Positions 1-11,382 of a DNA stretch of 64,000 nucleotides are shown here, piece by piece (the first letter of the stretch is position 1; each line of letters opens with the position of its first letter). The DNA is from Mercenaria mercenaria (Eukaryota > Mollusca > Bivalvia > Venerida > Veneridae). Under the pieces are notes generated by a model that saw nothing but the letters and a program-made list of their open reading frames with translations, ran no database searches and had not been told where the DNA came from. The translations under genes were made by a program, and so were the position numbers. Where the stretch lies: assembly GCF_021730395.1 (NCBI RefSeq), contig NC_069377.1, positions 71,865,501-71,929,500 of the forward strand. Reading direction: 5' to 3'.

Positions 1-501
1 AGTTATAAATGGTAACCAGAACAAAACCTTGGCAACTTATTTTGGTTTGTTTTATTCATTTCTCCTTTACAAAATTAAATTAGTCATACTAACATTTTTA
101 TGCATTGCAAGTTATGCTCTGAATTCAATCTAGCATTTGTTTACCATCTTAGGATAGGCTAGGCATTCGGTAAATGGATGGTTAGAACGCAAGCTAGGCG
201 TCGGGTTACCATACGGCTATATACTTCCAAAATTTAAAACAAATGAATAGCATACAAGAGACTTTATTTTACGCAGGATACAACGTAACAAATTAACATT
301 ACTGAGCTCATGAGCTATTTTCTTACAAACATATATAAAACAGAGATTAGCAATGATAAAGCAGCCAAAAAGGAAGTCATTATAATGTTTTAAACATATT
401 TAAAACTTATGATATGTAAAGTAACAGGGCTCAACAAATTTTTTGAAAGCAAGTCGTCTTGCTACAATTTGTACCTATCAGGCTATTCACTACCCATTTT
501 T

Positions 502-738
502 AGCTTGACTATACGAAGTATTGAGTACTACTCACCCTGGCGTCAACATTGGCGTCCTCCTGCGTCTGCTCCTTAGTGAAAGTTTGATGCACTTTCTTCT
601 TATCTCTGTAATTACTTGATGGATTTATTTCAAACTTAAAATAGTTACTCCTCATCATCACCCACATCATATGGCGTAAGGGCCATAACTCTTGCACCAA
701 TATTTCATGAATAATCTCCCATTTTTACTTAGAATTTC
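502..738 (+). repeat. Fragment of tandem-core element (family P3)
   Basis: This stretch begins with agcttgactatacgaagta and matches the head of the fuller copy at 10348-11382, including the phrases about catcacccacatcatatggc and aatatttcatgaat. It lacks the 3' end with the ctcttg terminus. It starts directly after a T run, as the other elements of this kind in the window do. I read it as a truncated non-autonomous element; it has no coding capacity. Confidence 0.6.
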
Positions 739-750
739 ATGTTACTGTAT

Positions 751-1022
751 GGGGCCTTTGTGGCCTAGTGGTTTAGGTCGCTGACTTCAAATTACTTGCC
801 CCTTATCGATGTGGTTCTGGCCTCACTTGGGGCATTGAATTCTTCATGTGAGGAAGCCTTCCAGCTGGCTTACGGAAGGTCGGTTCTACCCAGGTGCCCG
901 CTCGTGATAGAATAATGCACGGATGGGCACATGGGGCTTCCTCCACAATCAAAGCTGGAAAGTCGCCATATGACCTATAATTGTGTTGGTGCGAAGTTAA
1001 ATCTAACAAAATAAATAAATAA
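751..1022 (+). mobile_element. tRNA-derived SINE (family A)
   Basis: The 5' end resembles a tRNA gene: an A-box-like tggcctagtggtttagg and a decayed B-box-like tgtggttctggcctc. The body contains gaggaagccttccagctgg and the 3' end is gtgttggtgcgaagttaaat followed by (aaat)n. The same body occurs in reverse at 57110-57301, and the 3' tail alone at 12636-12680, which supports a dispersed SINE family. Confidence 0.7.
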
Positions 1023-1301
1023 TTCAGGTTACCATAGATACCATGTATAATGCGCACCTGTGTATAATACGCACCCAGATTTTTGTCCAAAATCTGGGAA
1101 AAAATATTTTTGTACAATTTTGAGGTAGATTGAAAATGAAAGAATGATTAACATCAACACTGGTAATAAATTACCAACGGCGGAGGGAGGAAAGGTCTCG
1201 CTGTACTATTGATTTTTGTTTTCTTGAAAATAAAACCAAGAAGATATTGTTGTAAGAACTGACTTGCATTGCATAGATTCCATAACTCTATTTTGCTTTT
1301 T

Positions 1302-1892
1302 ATGCCCCCGAAGGGAGGCATATAGTTTTTGAACCGTCTGTCGGTCTGTCCGCAATTTTCGTGTCCGGTCCATATCTTTGTTATCCATGGATGGATTTTC
1401 AAATAACTTGGCATGAATGTGTACCACAGTAAGACGACCTGTCGCGCGCAAGACCCAGGTCCGTAGCTCAAAGGTCAAGGTCACACTTAGACGTTAAAGG
1501 TCATTTTTCATGATAGTGCATTGATGGGCGTGTCCGGTCCATATCTTTGTCATCCATGGATGGATTTTCAAGTAACTACGCATAAATGTGTGGCACAGTA
1601 AGACAACGTGTCGCGCGCAAGATCCAGGTCTGTAGCTCAAAGGTCAAGGTCACTCTTAGACGTTAAAGGTCATATTTCATGATAGTGCATTGATGGGCGT
1701 GTCCGGTCCATATCTTTGTCATTCATGCATGGATTTTAAAATAACTACGCATGAATGTGTGGCACAGTAAGACGACCTGTTGCGCGCAAGACCCAGGTCC
1801 GTAGGTCAAAGGTCCTAAACTCTAACATCGGCCATAACTATTTATTCAAAGTGCCATCGGGGGCATGTGTCATCCTATGGAGACAGCTCTTG
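1302..1892 (+). mobile_element. Non-autonomous element with 169 bp tandem core (family P1)
   Basis: The element starts atgcccccgaagggaggcat and ends ggagacagctcttg before ttt. Inside, the phrase gtccggtccatatctttg recurs at about 1362, 1531 and 1700, so the core is about three tandem units of 169 bp. A T-rich target, a tandem core and a ctcttg end are shared with other elements here (families P2-P5), which suggests a Helentron-like or pearl-like mechanism. No protein is encoded. Confidence 0.65.
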
Positions 1893-2260
1893 TTTACAAA
1901 AAAATGCCCCTTAGCAATTTTTGGTTACTAGTAAGTTTTTATTATGTAAGCTGGTATCTTAGTACCGACTATAATGGGAATGGATTGAAACTAAAACACA
2001 CTAGTGGTCCGGCGTCAGTCATCCATACCTCGTCAGTTGTCTGTCATTCACAATTTACATAAATATCTCCTTTGAAACAACTGGTCAGAATGACACCAAG
2101 GTTGGTCTGTAGAATCCTTGCAAGGTCCTCTCTCAAGTTTTTTTTTTTAAATTGTTCTGTTTGACCCCATTTTATAGGGCTGCTAGAGCAAAAAATAGAA
2201 AAAAGCTTTTAACAACTTCTTTTCATGAACCGCTTTGTGGATCTTCATAAAACTTCGTCT

Positions 2261-3225
2261 GTGTGTTCGGGTTTAACGTTTTTTTCAGTCATGTAAACGA
2301 TGGTGTCTACTTGTAGCAGTGAGCACAGTGCTTTACTTTATAGTGCTGCCTCACTGGAATATTATACCCCACCCTGTCACATTATACTGACACCAGGCTG
2401 ACCAGTCCTAGCACTATCCTCATAATACTGAGCGCCAAGAGAGGAAGCCACAAGTACCATTTTTAGCTCATCTGATTTTTTGAAAAAAAATGATGAGTTA
2501 TTTTCATCACTTGAGCGGTTGTCGGCGTTGGCGTCGGCGTCGGCGTTGCCTGGTTAAGTTTTATGTTTAGGTCAGCTTTTCTCCTAAACTATCAAAGCTA
2601 TTGCTTTGAAACTTGGAAGACATGTTCACCATCATAAGCTGACCCTGTATAGCAAGAAACATAACTCCATCTTGCTTTTTGCAAGATTTATGGCCCCTTT
2701 TGTACTTAGAAAATATCAGATTTCTTGGTTAAGTTTTATGTTTAGGTCAACTTTTCTCCTAAACTATCAAAGCTATTGCTTTGAAACTTGCAACACTTGT
2801 TCACCATCATAAGCTGACCCTGTACAGCAAGCAACATAACTCCATCCTGCTTTTTGCAATAATTATTGCCCCTTTTGGACTTAGAAAATCATTTTCTTGG
2901 TTGAGTATTATGTTTAAGGCAACTTTTCTCATAAACTATCAAAGCTATTGCTTTAAAACTTGCAGCAGTTTTTCACAATCATAAGTGGACACTGTACATC
3001 AAGAAACATAACTCTATCCTGCTTTTTGCAAGAATGATGGCCCTTTTTAGACTTAGAAAATCATGGGTAGGACAATATTTCTATTATACAAAAAATAATC
3101 AGATGAGCGTCAGCACCCGCAAGGCGGTGCTCTTGTTTACATCTGGTATGAAGTGGCCAGGGATCAAATCCACGGCCTCCCTCACTCGAAATGGGCGCTC
3201 TATCACTACGCTACCGAGGCGGTAA
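2261..3225 (-). mobile_element. tRNA-derived SINE (family B), split by a later insertion
   Basis: The SINE reads on the minus strand. Its tRNA head is at about 3145-3225 (A-box-like region and B-box-like ggatttgatccctgg) and its body and 3' end at 2261-2464. The intact copy at 52959-53281 gives the uninterrupted order, so the break at 2465-3135 is a later insertion. The flanks aaactt on the left and aactt on the right fit a short target duplication in the P2 repeat. Confidence 0.75.
2465..3135 (+). mobile_element. Helentron-like non-autonomous element, copy 1
   Basis: The element starts agctcatctgattttttg and ends aatcagatgagcg followed by a hairpin (agcacc ... ggtgct) and cttg. The inverted subterminal match agctcatctgatt/aatcagatgagc, the 3' hairpin, the insertion inside a T run and a core of about 175 bp tandem units are all features known for Helentron-associated elements and oyster pearl elements. 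The family assignment is inference; the structure is seen. It sits inside the SINE at 2261-3225. Confidence 0.7.
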
Positions 3226-3481
3226 CTTGATCTGTAGCATTGTAATAAGATCTCTCCCAAATTTGCCCAAATTGGGACAGCTGAGCCCTTTTAGGGTCTG
3301 TAAAAGCTTAAAAGAGAAATATCTTAAAATGACCTCTTCTCATGATGGATCTTCACTAAATGTGGTCTGTAGCATCATAATAAAGGACCACCACTTTAGG
3401 ACCACTTCTTGTGAACCACTTGATGGTTCTTCATCAAAATATGTCTGTAGCATTGTTATAAAGTCCTCTCCCAAAATGTAA

Positions 3482-4223
3482 AATTAGGGCACTTGTACAC
3501 ATTTCTTAGCATTTTATCATATTGTTTTTAAGAATGATTTCATTATCTTTTAGGGACTGTCTTGTAGAAAACATTCATTTGAAAAATCATGAATTGTTTC
3601 AAAACTGAAAGTCTCTAAAATGAGAAAATTACAAGTTTTCTTTCATCAAGAAGTATTCAATATTTTACCATTTATTTATTATTGAAGAAAATATCTGATG
3701 TAAATGAAAATTCTTTTAACATTATGGGTATGGGAAACCTTAATTTTTTATCTGAAGTTTTAAACAAATCAGAAGCTTTCAATATGGGTACAGCTGTCGA
3801 CCATAACCAAAGAACGACCATAAATTCTGTGAAAGAAGCTGGATCTATGGGCAAAATATTTTTATGGTCCATGACTGTGCTCACTATTAAAAACATTCCT
3901 ATGTGACCTAAGTATGGCTGAAACAGCCTTATTTCTCAAAAATCTGTGGCTTCAGCAATACTCAGTGACATCTTTTAAACAAAATAATAAATCTGTTTCA
4001 AAAAACTTTTCTGTAGAAGATAAATATTGTGGCAGCAAACAATTTATATTTTTTTCATTATTACTAAGTTGAAAATTTTCTGAATTGTGTAGGCCATATA
4101 AGGCTTAAGGGAACCTTGTCATTTCAGATTTGATTGTGTTGTAAATTTGACAGCATAAATAGTTGAAAATAATGCATGAAAGGTTTAAACAGATATCCCT
4201 TATTTTTAATGTCAGGCCGATAA
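3482..4223. other. Gene-free spacer
   Basis: AT-rich sequence between the repeat nest and a small element. Short open frames run on both strands at about 3680-3900, but they overlap each other and show no recognisable motif. I see no convincing feature here. Confidence 0.4.
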
Positions 4224-4395
4224 TTAACCTTTACCCTGCTAAATTTCTAAAGTGGACTGGTCCGTCATTCAATTTGGGCACTACCATTTATTATTCAAAG
4301 CGGTGTTCACTGAAAATGCACAGATATAAAGGTTGATCTTGGTCTGCACTGTTCGCAAAGGCAGAATCACTTGCCACCAGCAGGCTAAAGGTTAA
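4224..4395. mobile_element. Small TIR element (MITE family A)
   Basis: The ends are inverted: ttaacctttaccctgct on the left and agcaggctaaaggttaa on the right. A second copy lies at 23523-23719 with the same ends and a shared core that includes ctgcctttgcgaccag in one orientation. At 172 bp it cannot encode a transposase and must have been moved in trans. Confidence 0.6.
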
Positions 4396-4601
4396 GGTCC
4401 TAAAGATGTGTTGTACTATTATCAATCCTATGTTGTGTTTTGGAGAATAGTATCATTATCCCAATAAACATTGGAATTATTTCGCTTTTTCAGGCTGTTC
4501 GTTGAAGAACCATTGCCTGGAGGAGGTTTTAAGTTACTAGTTCTGAGAACAGGTTGTAGAAGAGGTCCTGGAATTAATGTTTGTTAACAGATCTTGGTAC
4601 A

Positions 4602-6587
4602 ATGTCAAATTCAACTTCTTTAAATGACCATCACAGAGACATTCTTGAGTACTTGAATGAGGAGAGAAAGAAACAGAGTTTATGTGATATCAAGTTAGTT
4701 GCCAGTGGAACAGTTGTTCATGCACATAAAAGTGTTCTAGCAGCTGAATGCGAATACTTCAGAATATTGTTTCATTGCCAGTTCTCGGACTCGAATAAAC
4801 ATGAAATTGATTTGACAGCAACTGTTGATAATGCTGACGATCTTGAGAAAGTAATCAACTTCATCTATACATGTGAGATTGAAATTACTGAACAGAATTT
4901 GCCTGAGCTTGTCAGGATAGCTTCTTTCTTCCTGATGAAAAATTTGCTTATCAAAATTCGAGATTATATGATGAAGGAAATAACCAGTGATACATGCCTG
5001 CAGTATTACTTATTGGCAACAGAAGGAGCATTACCTGAAGTAGAAGGCATGGCATCTCTCATGTTGAAAGCCAAGTTTCATAATTACCACATTAATATGG
5101 ACGAAACATTAGCTATAACACCTGATGACTTGAAAGATTTCCATGAGAAGGGATTTTTTAATTTCTGTGAAATTAAACAATTTCTGGATTTCATAACTAA
5201 ATGGGTGGGAAGACATCACACAGAGACACACATTACAGTGGCATGTCATGTTATTTCAGCTTTTGTCAAAAGCAAAAACATCAGCCGAAAATCTTCAGTC
5301 ACGAAGAGACAGGTTACAAAATCATTTACAGTGATGCTGTCAAACTTGAAAGATGCTGGACTGACTCCTGCAGATAACATAATGGTAGCTGAATTCGTAG
5401 AAACTTTTAAGAAAGCCTTAGCTGATGAAGCTAAAAGTGTCCCAAAGCGTAAAGGGAGAAGACGGAAGTCGAGAAAACCTGCTAACAAAAAACAAAAAGA
5501 AATGGTCCTAGTTGCTCTGGGGAAAACCAAGGAGGATGATGATGATGATGAAAATATTGATGATTCCGATGACTGTGAAGAGTCTTATCGACCATACGTT
5601 GGCAAGCCGTTACATGTCTGTATCTACGTGCCTAGTTCACAGTGTTGGTTCAGTTATTGCACAGTTCCTGTAGAAAGTATTGCATTTACCAGCGACTTTG
5701 TTGAAGAGAAGATTGGTGAATTTTTTATGTTCAGAGATTATTTCGTCAGCTATAGTTACGATGACCATTGTCTGCTTTTCCATCACACCAAGAGAAAACC
5801 AGGCTCCACAGCAGTAAAAGACATAAGGGTGAATCTACACAATTACTTCGGACCAGAAGACAGTTTTTCCACAGTTCATAATGACACATTTTACGTGGTT
5901 AACAGAGTTTCATGCAAGTTTGATTTGAATGCCAAGACTCATTTAATTGGATTTCGCTTAGATGATGAGATGAATATAGCGAAGTTGTTTGAAACGGAAC
6001 CACTGCCAGGTTCTGTTGGACATGACAAAGACCATGACCCGGTTAGAGATATGGAAATTAGAATCAGTTCAAAGACAAATGAAATGCTGATTATTCATTC
6101 AACTTTTGACACTGACCTAAGCCCTTCTTCTGCAATTTACTTAGTTAAGCTTGGAGAAATAAATTGCACTGTGACAATGCTGTTAAACACAAAAGATGAG
6201 GAGAAAATTTTGAGGGAATGCCATATAGTTGAAATGGATGATAGGTTCTTGGTTGTGAGGGAAGATAACGATAGAACACACGTGATTTGCGAGTATATAT
6301 TCCTGTCGGATGAGATCAACTTTGACACTGAGTATATTCCAGGTGAAACACTGTATGACAGCTACGGAACATATCTTTACCCAAGCATCGTGCCTTTAAA
6401 TGGAACACATCGCTTTTGGCAGTTTGAAGTATATCCACGGAAGTTGAGTATTTTGAAGAGTGCAGATTTCAACGAGAAGAAAATTACTGTGACTGAGCAT
6501 GTGGCACCACCTTTGTCCAAAATTTTATCTTTCCATGAAACATGGCTACCTGTATCCTTCTTAAAGAAACTAAAAAAAGTCCCCTGA
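4602..6587 (+). CDS. BTB-BACK domain protein (Kelch-like type)
   Basis: An intact 661-codon frame with no introns in the coding part. The first ATG is at 4602; the frame is open a little further upstream, but only from a TTG, and a splice acceptor (tttgttaacag) just before 4591 suggests a spliced 5' UTR. Residues about 20-125 form a BTB/POZ domain (LCDIKLV, then VHAHKSVLAA) and about 128-235 a BACK-like helical region. Around residues 285-310 is a strongly basic stretch (KRKGRRRKSRK) that could be a nuclear signal, followed by an acidic run of Asp and Glu. The C-terminal 310 residues have no kelch repeats that I can read, but occupy the place where Kelch-like proteins carry a beta-propeller. 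By family knowledge such proteins dimerise through BTB and recruit Cullin-3 to ubiquitylate targets; the target here is unknown. Compared with KLHL proteins (about 550-650 residues) the length is normal. Confidence 0.85.
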   Translation: MSNSTSLNDHHRDILEYLNEERKKQSLCDIKLVASGTVVHAHKSVLAAECEYFRILFHCQFSDSNKHEIDLTATVDNADDLEKVINFIYTCEIEITEQNLPELVRIASFFLMKNLLIKIRDYMMKEITSDTCLQYYLLATEGALPEVEGMASLMLKAKFHNYHINMDETLAITPDDLKDFHEKGFFNFCEIKQFLDFITKWVGRHHTETHITVACHVISAFVKSKNISRKSSVTKRQVTKSFTVMLSNLKDAGLTPADNIMVAEFVETFKKALADEAKSVPKRKGRRRKSRKPANKKQKEMVLVALGKTKEDDDDDENIDDSDDCEESYRPYVGKPLHVCIYVPSSQCWFSYCTVPVESIAFTSDFVEEKIGEFFMFRDYFVSYSYDDHCLLFHHTKRKPGSTAVKDIRVNLHNYFGPEDSFSTVHNDTFYVVNRVSCKFDLNAKTHLIGFRLDDEMNIAKLFETEPLPGSVGHDKDHDPVRDMEIRISSKTNEMLIIHSTFDTDLSPSSAIYLVKLGEINCTVTMLLNTKDEEKILRECHIVEMDDRFLVVREDNDRTHVICEYIFLSDEINFDTEYIPGETLYDSYGTYLYPSIVPLNGTHRFWQFEVYPRKLSILKSADFNEKKITVTEHVAPPLSKILSFHETWLPVSFLKKLKKVP

Positions 6588-6956
6588 TTGTAAAACAATA
6601 GCAGTAATTAGGTACATGAACACACAGGATAGACATTCATATATATACTTGTGAGGTTGAGATTGAATACTGCTACAGGTTTATTTGTCTGCTGACAGTT
6701 GTAGGTTTCATAAGGTCTTAATAGTGTATATAGGATTGACTTTATATTTGAAGGAGCATGTGTGTACATTCAGAACATAGCAGTTTTGTGTATACTTTGA
6801 TGTGACACATGTAACGTTCGAAACCATGTACAGTTACCTGTAGGGAGCCGCTCAGTTGGTTGATCAAGAAATGGTACGGAAGACTACCTCATTACTTGTA
6901 TGTGCATGAATTAAACTGGAATTAACAGTTATACCTGTAGTGTATGGAATGTATCA

Positions 6957-6962
6957 AATAAA
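6957..6962 (+). terminator. Poly(A) signal of the BTB-BACK gene
   Basis: AATAAA lies 370 bp after the stop codon at 6587, in an AT-rich 3' region and on the coding strand. It is the first canonical signal downstream and gives a plausible 3' UTR length. Confidence 0.55.
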
Positions 6963-7496
6963 TTGATTGAATCTGCAGGGAATATGTAAGGATTTTATAT
7001 AAATATTTCAATACAAAACAGTAAGACAGCTGCAGTGTTCATAAAAAGAAAATTGTATGAATATATTTTGTTCAAAGTTTTGTGTTTGTTTTCAACTATT
7101 TTTGCTTTGACGTATTTGTTACGTTACTATGATAGGGTACATATGAAACGTAAACAGTTGTGCTCTTAACTATATAGTTAAAAAAAACAAAACCCATATA
7201 GTTTAAAGCTAGTTCTGCATGAAGTGGTGGCGTAATGTCCTTTATCCAGAAATCGTAGAATAAAGCCTGGATAAGGCGGTCGGAAATGAAATTCATTTTA
7301 TGAATAAATGGCAACCTGCGAGTAAATTTATTACAATGGCACTGTTACTATCTTTCTAAAGTTAAAATATGATATTAAAACATCTGACACGTTAAATTAT
7401 TCAAAATAATGTCTGAAAATTAGCTTGAAATGTGCGGTTCACTTTTATCATGGTCAGATATCTCAAAAATAAGCGCACCGACCTATACATTTTATT

Positions 7497-8519
7497 AGCT
7501 CATCTGATTTTTTGAAAAAAAATGATGAGTTATTGTCATCACTTGAGCGGTTGTCAGCGTCGGCGTCGGCGTCTGCGTTGGCGTTGCCTGGTTAAGTTTT
7601 ATGTTTAGGTCAGCTTTTCTCCTAAACTATCAAAGCTATTGCTTTGAAACTTGGAATACTTGTTCACCATCATAAGTTGACCCTGTATAGCAAGAAACAT
7701 AACTCCATCTTGCTTTTTACAAGATTTATGGCCCCTTTTGTACTTAGAAAATATCAGATTTCTTGGTTAAGTTTTATGTTTAGGTCAATTTTTCTCCTAA
7801 ACTATCAAAGCTTTTGCTTTGAAACTTGGAATACTTGTTCACCATCATAAGCAGACCCTGTACATCAAGAAACATAACTCCATCTTGCTTTTTGCAAGAA
7901 TTATTGCCCCTTTTGGACTTAGAAAATCAGTTTTCTTGGTTAAGTTTTATGTTTAGGTCAGCTTTTATCCTAAACTATCAAAGCTATTCCTTTAAAACTT
8001 GCAACACTTGTTCACCATCATAAGCTGACCCTGTACAGCAAGAAACATAACTCCATCCTGCTTTTTGCAAGATTTATGGCCCTTTTGGACTTAGAAAATA
8101 TCAGATTTCTTGGTTAAGTTTTATGTTTAGGTCAACTTTTTCTCTTAAACTATCAAAGCTATTGCTTTAAAACTTGCAACTCTTGTTCACATCATAAACT
8201 GACCCTGTACAGCAAGCAACATAACTCCATCCTGCTTTTTGCAATAATTATTGCCCCTTTTGGACTTAGAAAAATCATTTTCTTGGTTGAATATTATGTT
8301 TAAGTCAACTTTTCTCATAAACTATCAAAGCTATTGCTTTAAAACTTGCAACAGTTTTTCACCATCATAAGTGGACACTGTACATCAAGAAACATAACTC
8401 TATCCTGCTTTTTGCAAGAGTGATGGCCCTTTTTAGACTTAGAAAATCATGGTTAGGACAATATTTCTATTATAAAAAAAAAATCAGATGAGCGTCAGCA
8501 CCCGCAAGGCGGTGCTCTT
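7497..8519 (+). mobile_element. Helentron-like non-autonomous element, copy 2
   Basis: Same ends as copy 1 at 2465 (agctcatctgattttttg; 3' hairpin agcacc ... ggtgct), but with a longer core. The phrase aggtcagcttttctcctaaac, or a close variant, recurs about every 175 bp near 7605, 7780, 7955, 8130 and 8300, so it has about five units against about three in copy 1. Unit number thus varies between copies of one family. Preceded by a T-rich flank; no coding capacity. Confidence 0.7.
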
Positions 8520-10347
8520 CTTTCACCACATTATAGACCATATGTTTATTTACTACTATGAGAAGTTTCATTAAAATCGACATTGTAGAAAAATTTCTAT
8601 TTGAAAAAATGTTATGAAAGTTGTGAGTTTCCCTTAAACTTCCATTATGAAAAATTGCGTGAGGTCCAAACTTTTAAGACAGTCTAGCAAAAAATCAAGC
8701 ACACGCCCTTGTCTTTTTTATCTGCTAAGTTTTCTAAGTATATTCTGAAGTTTTGAAAAATCAGGGTTTTATCAAATTCTACATTGTAGAAAAAATTTTG
8801 ATCCAAACATGCAGAACTACCATAATATGTACTTGATTCTCAACTATACCAAAATAAGACATGTTGTAGGTTACATACGTGCTCTAACTAGATTTAATGT
8901 GTACCTGATTGTAAGTCATGCAAAAGTTTTTGAGTCACAATCAACTAAAAGATCCATTATACATCTGTTCAAACTAGTCTTATCTTCTTGATTGTATTCA
9001 CAATTGCAACAGCAGTATTTGTGTCATGTGGCAGCTGTAAAGAGTCTCCCTGTACTTGGACTCAGTATTTCAAAGTGTTCAGGGTGAGCTATTGTGACCA
9101 GTCATTGTCCGTTGCCGTCCAGCGTCAGGCGTCCATCAACATTTGCTTTGTTAACACTCTAGAGGCCACAGTTTTGACCCAATCTTTATGAAAATTGGTC
9201 AGAATGTTTATCTTGATGATCTTTAGGTCAAGTTCAAATCTGGGTCATGTGGGGTCAAAAACTAGGTCACCCAGTCAAATAAAAAAAGCTTGTTAACCCT
9301 CTAGAGGCCACATTTATGATCATATCTTCATGAAACTTGGTCAGATAGTTTATTTTAGGTGATTTTTAAGTCTTTAATTGAAACTGGGTCATGTGGGGTC
9401 AAAAACTAGGTCACTAGGCCAGATCAAATGAAAATCTTGTTAACACTCTAGAGACCACATTTTAAGTTTGAAACTCACGAGAATTGATCAGAATGTTTTC
9501 TTGATGACCTTTAGGTCAAGCTAGAATCTGGGTCATGTGGGTTCAAAAACTAGGTCACCCAATTGAAAATCAAACAAAACCTTGTGTATGCAATAGGGGC
9601 TGCATTTTGCTCTGGATCTTCATGAAATTTGATCAGAATATTTGTCTTGATGAAATCTAGGTTAAGTTCAAACCTGACCACAAAGTGCTCGAGGTGAGCT
9701 ATTGTTACCGGTCATTGTCCGTTGTCTGTCATCATGCGTCATGCTACGTCTGTCCTCCATCAACATTTGCCTTGTTAACACTAGAGGCCACAGTCTTTAT
9801 GAAACTTAGTCAGAATGTTCGTCTTGATGGTCTCTAGCTCTAGGTCAAGTTTGAAACTTGGTCATTTGGGTTCAAAAACTAGGTCAGTAGGCCAGATCAA
9901 AGGAAAATCTTGTTAACAATCTAAAGTCCACAGTTTAAGTTTGAAACTCATGAAAATTGATTAGAATGTTTATCTTGATGATCTCTAGGTCACTTTCGAA
10001 TCTGGGTCATGTGGGGTCAAAAACTAGGTCACCCGGTCACCCGGTCAAATAAAAAGAAAAGCTTGTGAACAAGCTAGAGGCTACATTTATGACCCTATCT
10101 CCATGAAACTTGGCCAGAATATTTATCTTGATGATCTTAAGGCTAATTCTGAAACTGGGTCATGTTGGATGAAAAACTAGGTCACTAGGCCAGATCAATT
10201 GAAAATCGTGTTAACACTCTAGAGACCACATTTTTAGTTTGAAACTTAATCTAGGTCAAGTTAGAATATATGTCATCTGGGGTCAAAAAATAGGTAACTC
10301 TGTGTCAAATCATAGAAAAACTTGGTGTTTGCAATAGGGGCTGTTTT

Positions 10348-11382
10348 AGCTCAACTATACGAAGTATGGAGAGCTGTCCTACTCAACCCAGCGTCTGTGT
10401 CCTTGCGCGTCTGCACCTTGGTTAAAGTTTTGATGCACTTTCTCTTTATCTCTGTTATTACTTGGTGGATTTGTTTCAAACTTAAAGTAGTTATTCATCA
10501 TCAACACCCACATCATATGGCACAAGAGCTTTAACTCTCACACTAATATTTCATGAATTATCCCCCTTTTACTTAGAATTTCAGTTTAAAGTTTTGGTGC
10601 ACTTTCACTGTATCTCAGTTATTACCAAATGGAATTGATTCAGACATAAAATAGTTGTTCCATATCATCACCCACATCATATGACACAAGGTACATAACT
10701 CTTGCATGTCCCCTTTTACTTAGAATTTAATGTTGATTTTGATGTATTTTCACTATATCTCTGTTATTACAGAGAGGATTTGATTCAAACATAAAACAGT
10801 TGTTCCACATCATCACCCACATCATGTGACACAAGGACTTTAACTCTGGCACCAATGTTTCATGAATTATGCCCCCCTTTTACTTAGAAATTAAGGTTAA
10901 ATTTGGTGCATTTTCTATATATCTCTGTTATTACAGAGAGGATTTATAGTTGTTCAACATCATCACTCACATCATATGACACAAGAACCATAACTCTAGC
11001 ACCAGTATTTCATGAATTATCTCCCTTTTTTCTCTTTCACACTATCTCAGTTGTTACTAAATGGATTTAATTCAAACTTAAAGTAATTGTCCCACATTAA
11101 CACCTCATCATATAACACAAGGTGCATCACTGTTGCATCAATATTTCACGTATTGTGCCCCTTTTTGCTTAGAATTACACTTATTTAATGTTTTGATACA
11201 CTTTATCTTAATCTCTCTTATTACTTAATACTTTTGACACAGACTCAAGTTATTGTCTAATATCTTCATCCACATTGGAGTCATTAAACATTCCAGTGAC
11301 AACTCCAGCTTCCTCAGATGTGCCCAGTTTCACTATCCAGCATCGAAGTAGTCGAGCATGCTGTCTCCTGTGACAGCTCTTG
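10348..11382 (+). mobile_element. P3-family tandem-core element inserted in the P4 array
   Basis: The element starts agctcaactatacgaagtat and ends tgtgacagctcttg. The P4 phrase caataggggctg ... catctgaaatgcatgaaac, seen whole near 12375-12410, is split here with the insertion in its T run. The core contains several units with atctctgttattac and cccacatcatatgacacaag, spaced about 150-160 bp. No protein is encoded. Confidence 0.65.

Larger units (their letters stand above)
2000..3481 (+). repeat. P2-family tandem repeat, interrupted by a SINE
   Basis: The left part (about 2000-2260) and right part (3226-3481) carry the P2 phrases seen at 17935-20190, such as ggtctgtagcat, gggctgctagag and atgaaccgctttgtggatct. 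The continuity of the P2 sequence on both sides of 2261-3225 shows that a SINE landed in an older P2 repeat. It is decayed relative to the copy at 17.9 kb. Confidence 0.6.

Noticed and set aside
3672-3906. Overlapping open frames of 74 codons on both strands
   Set aside because: They share the same bases, no motif is seen and there is no splice context; chance frames in AT-rich DNA.
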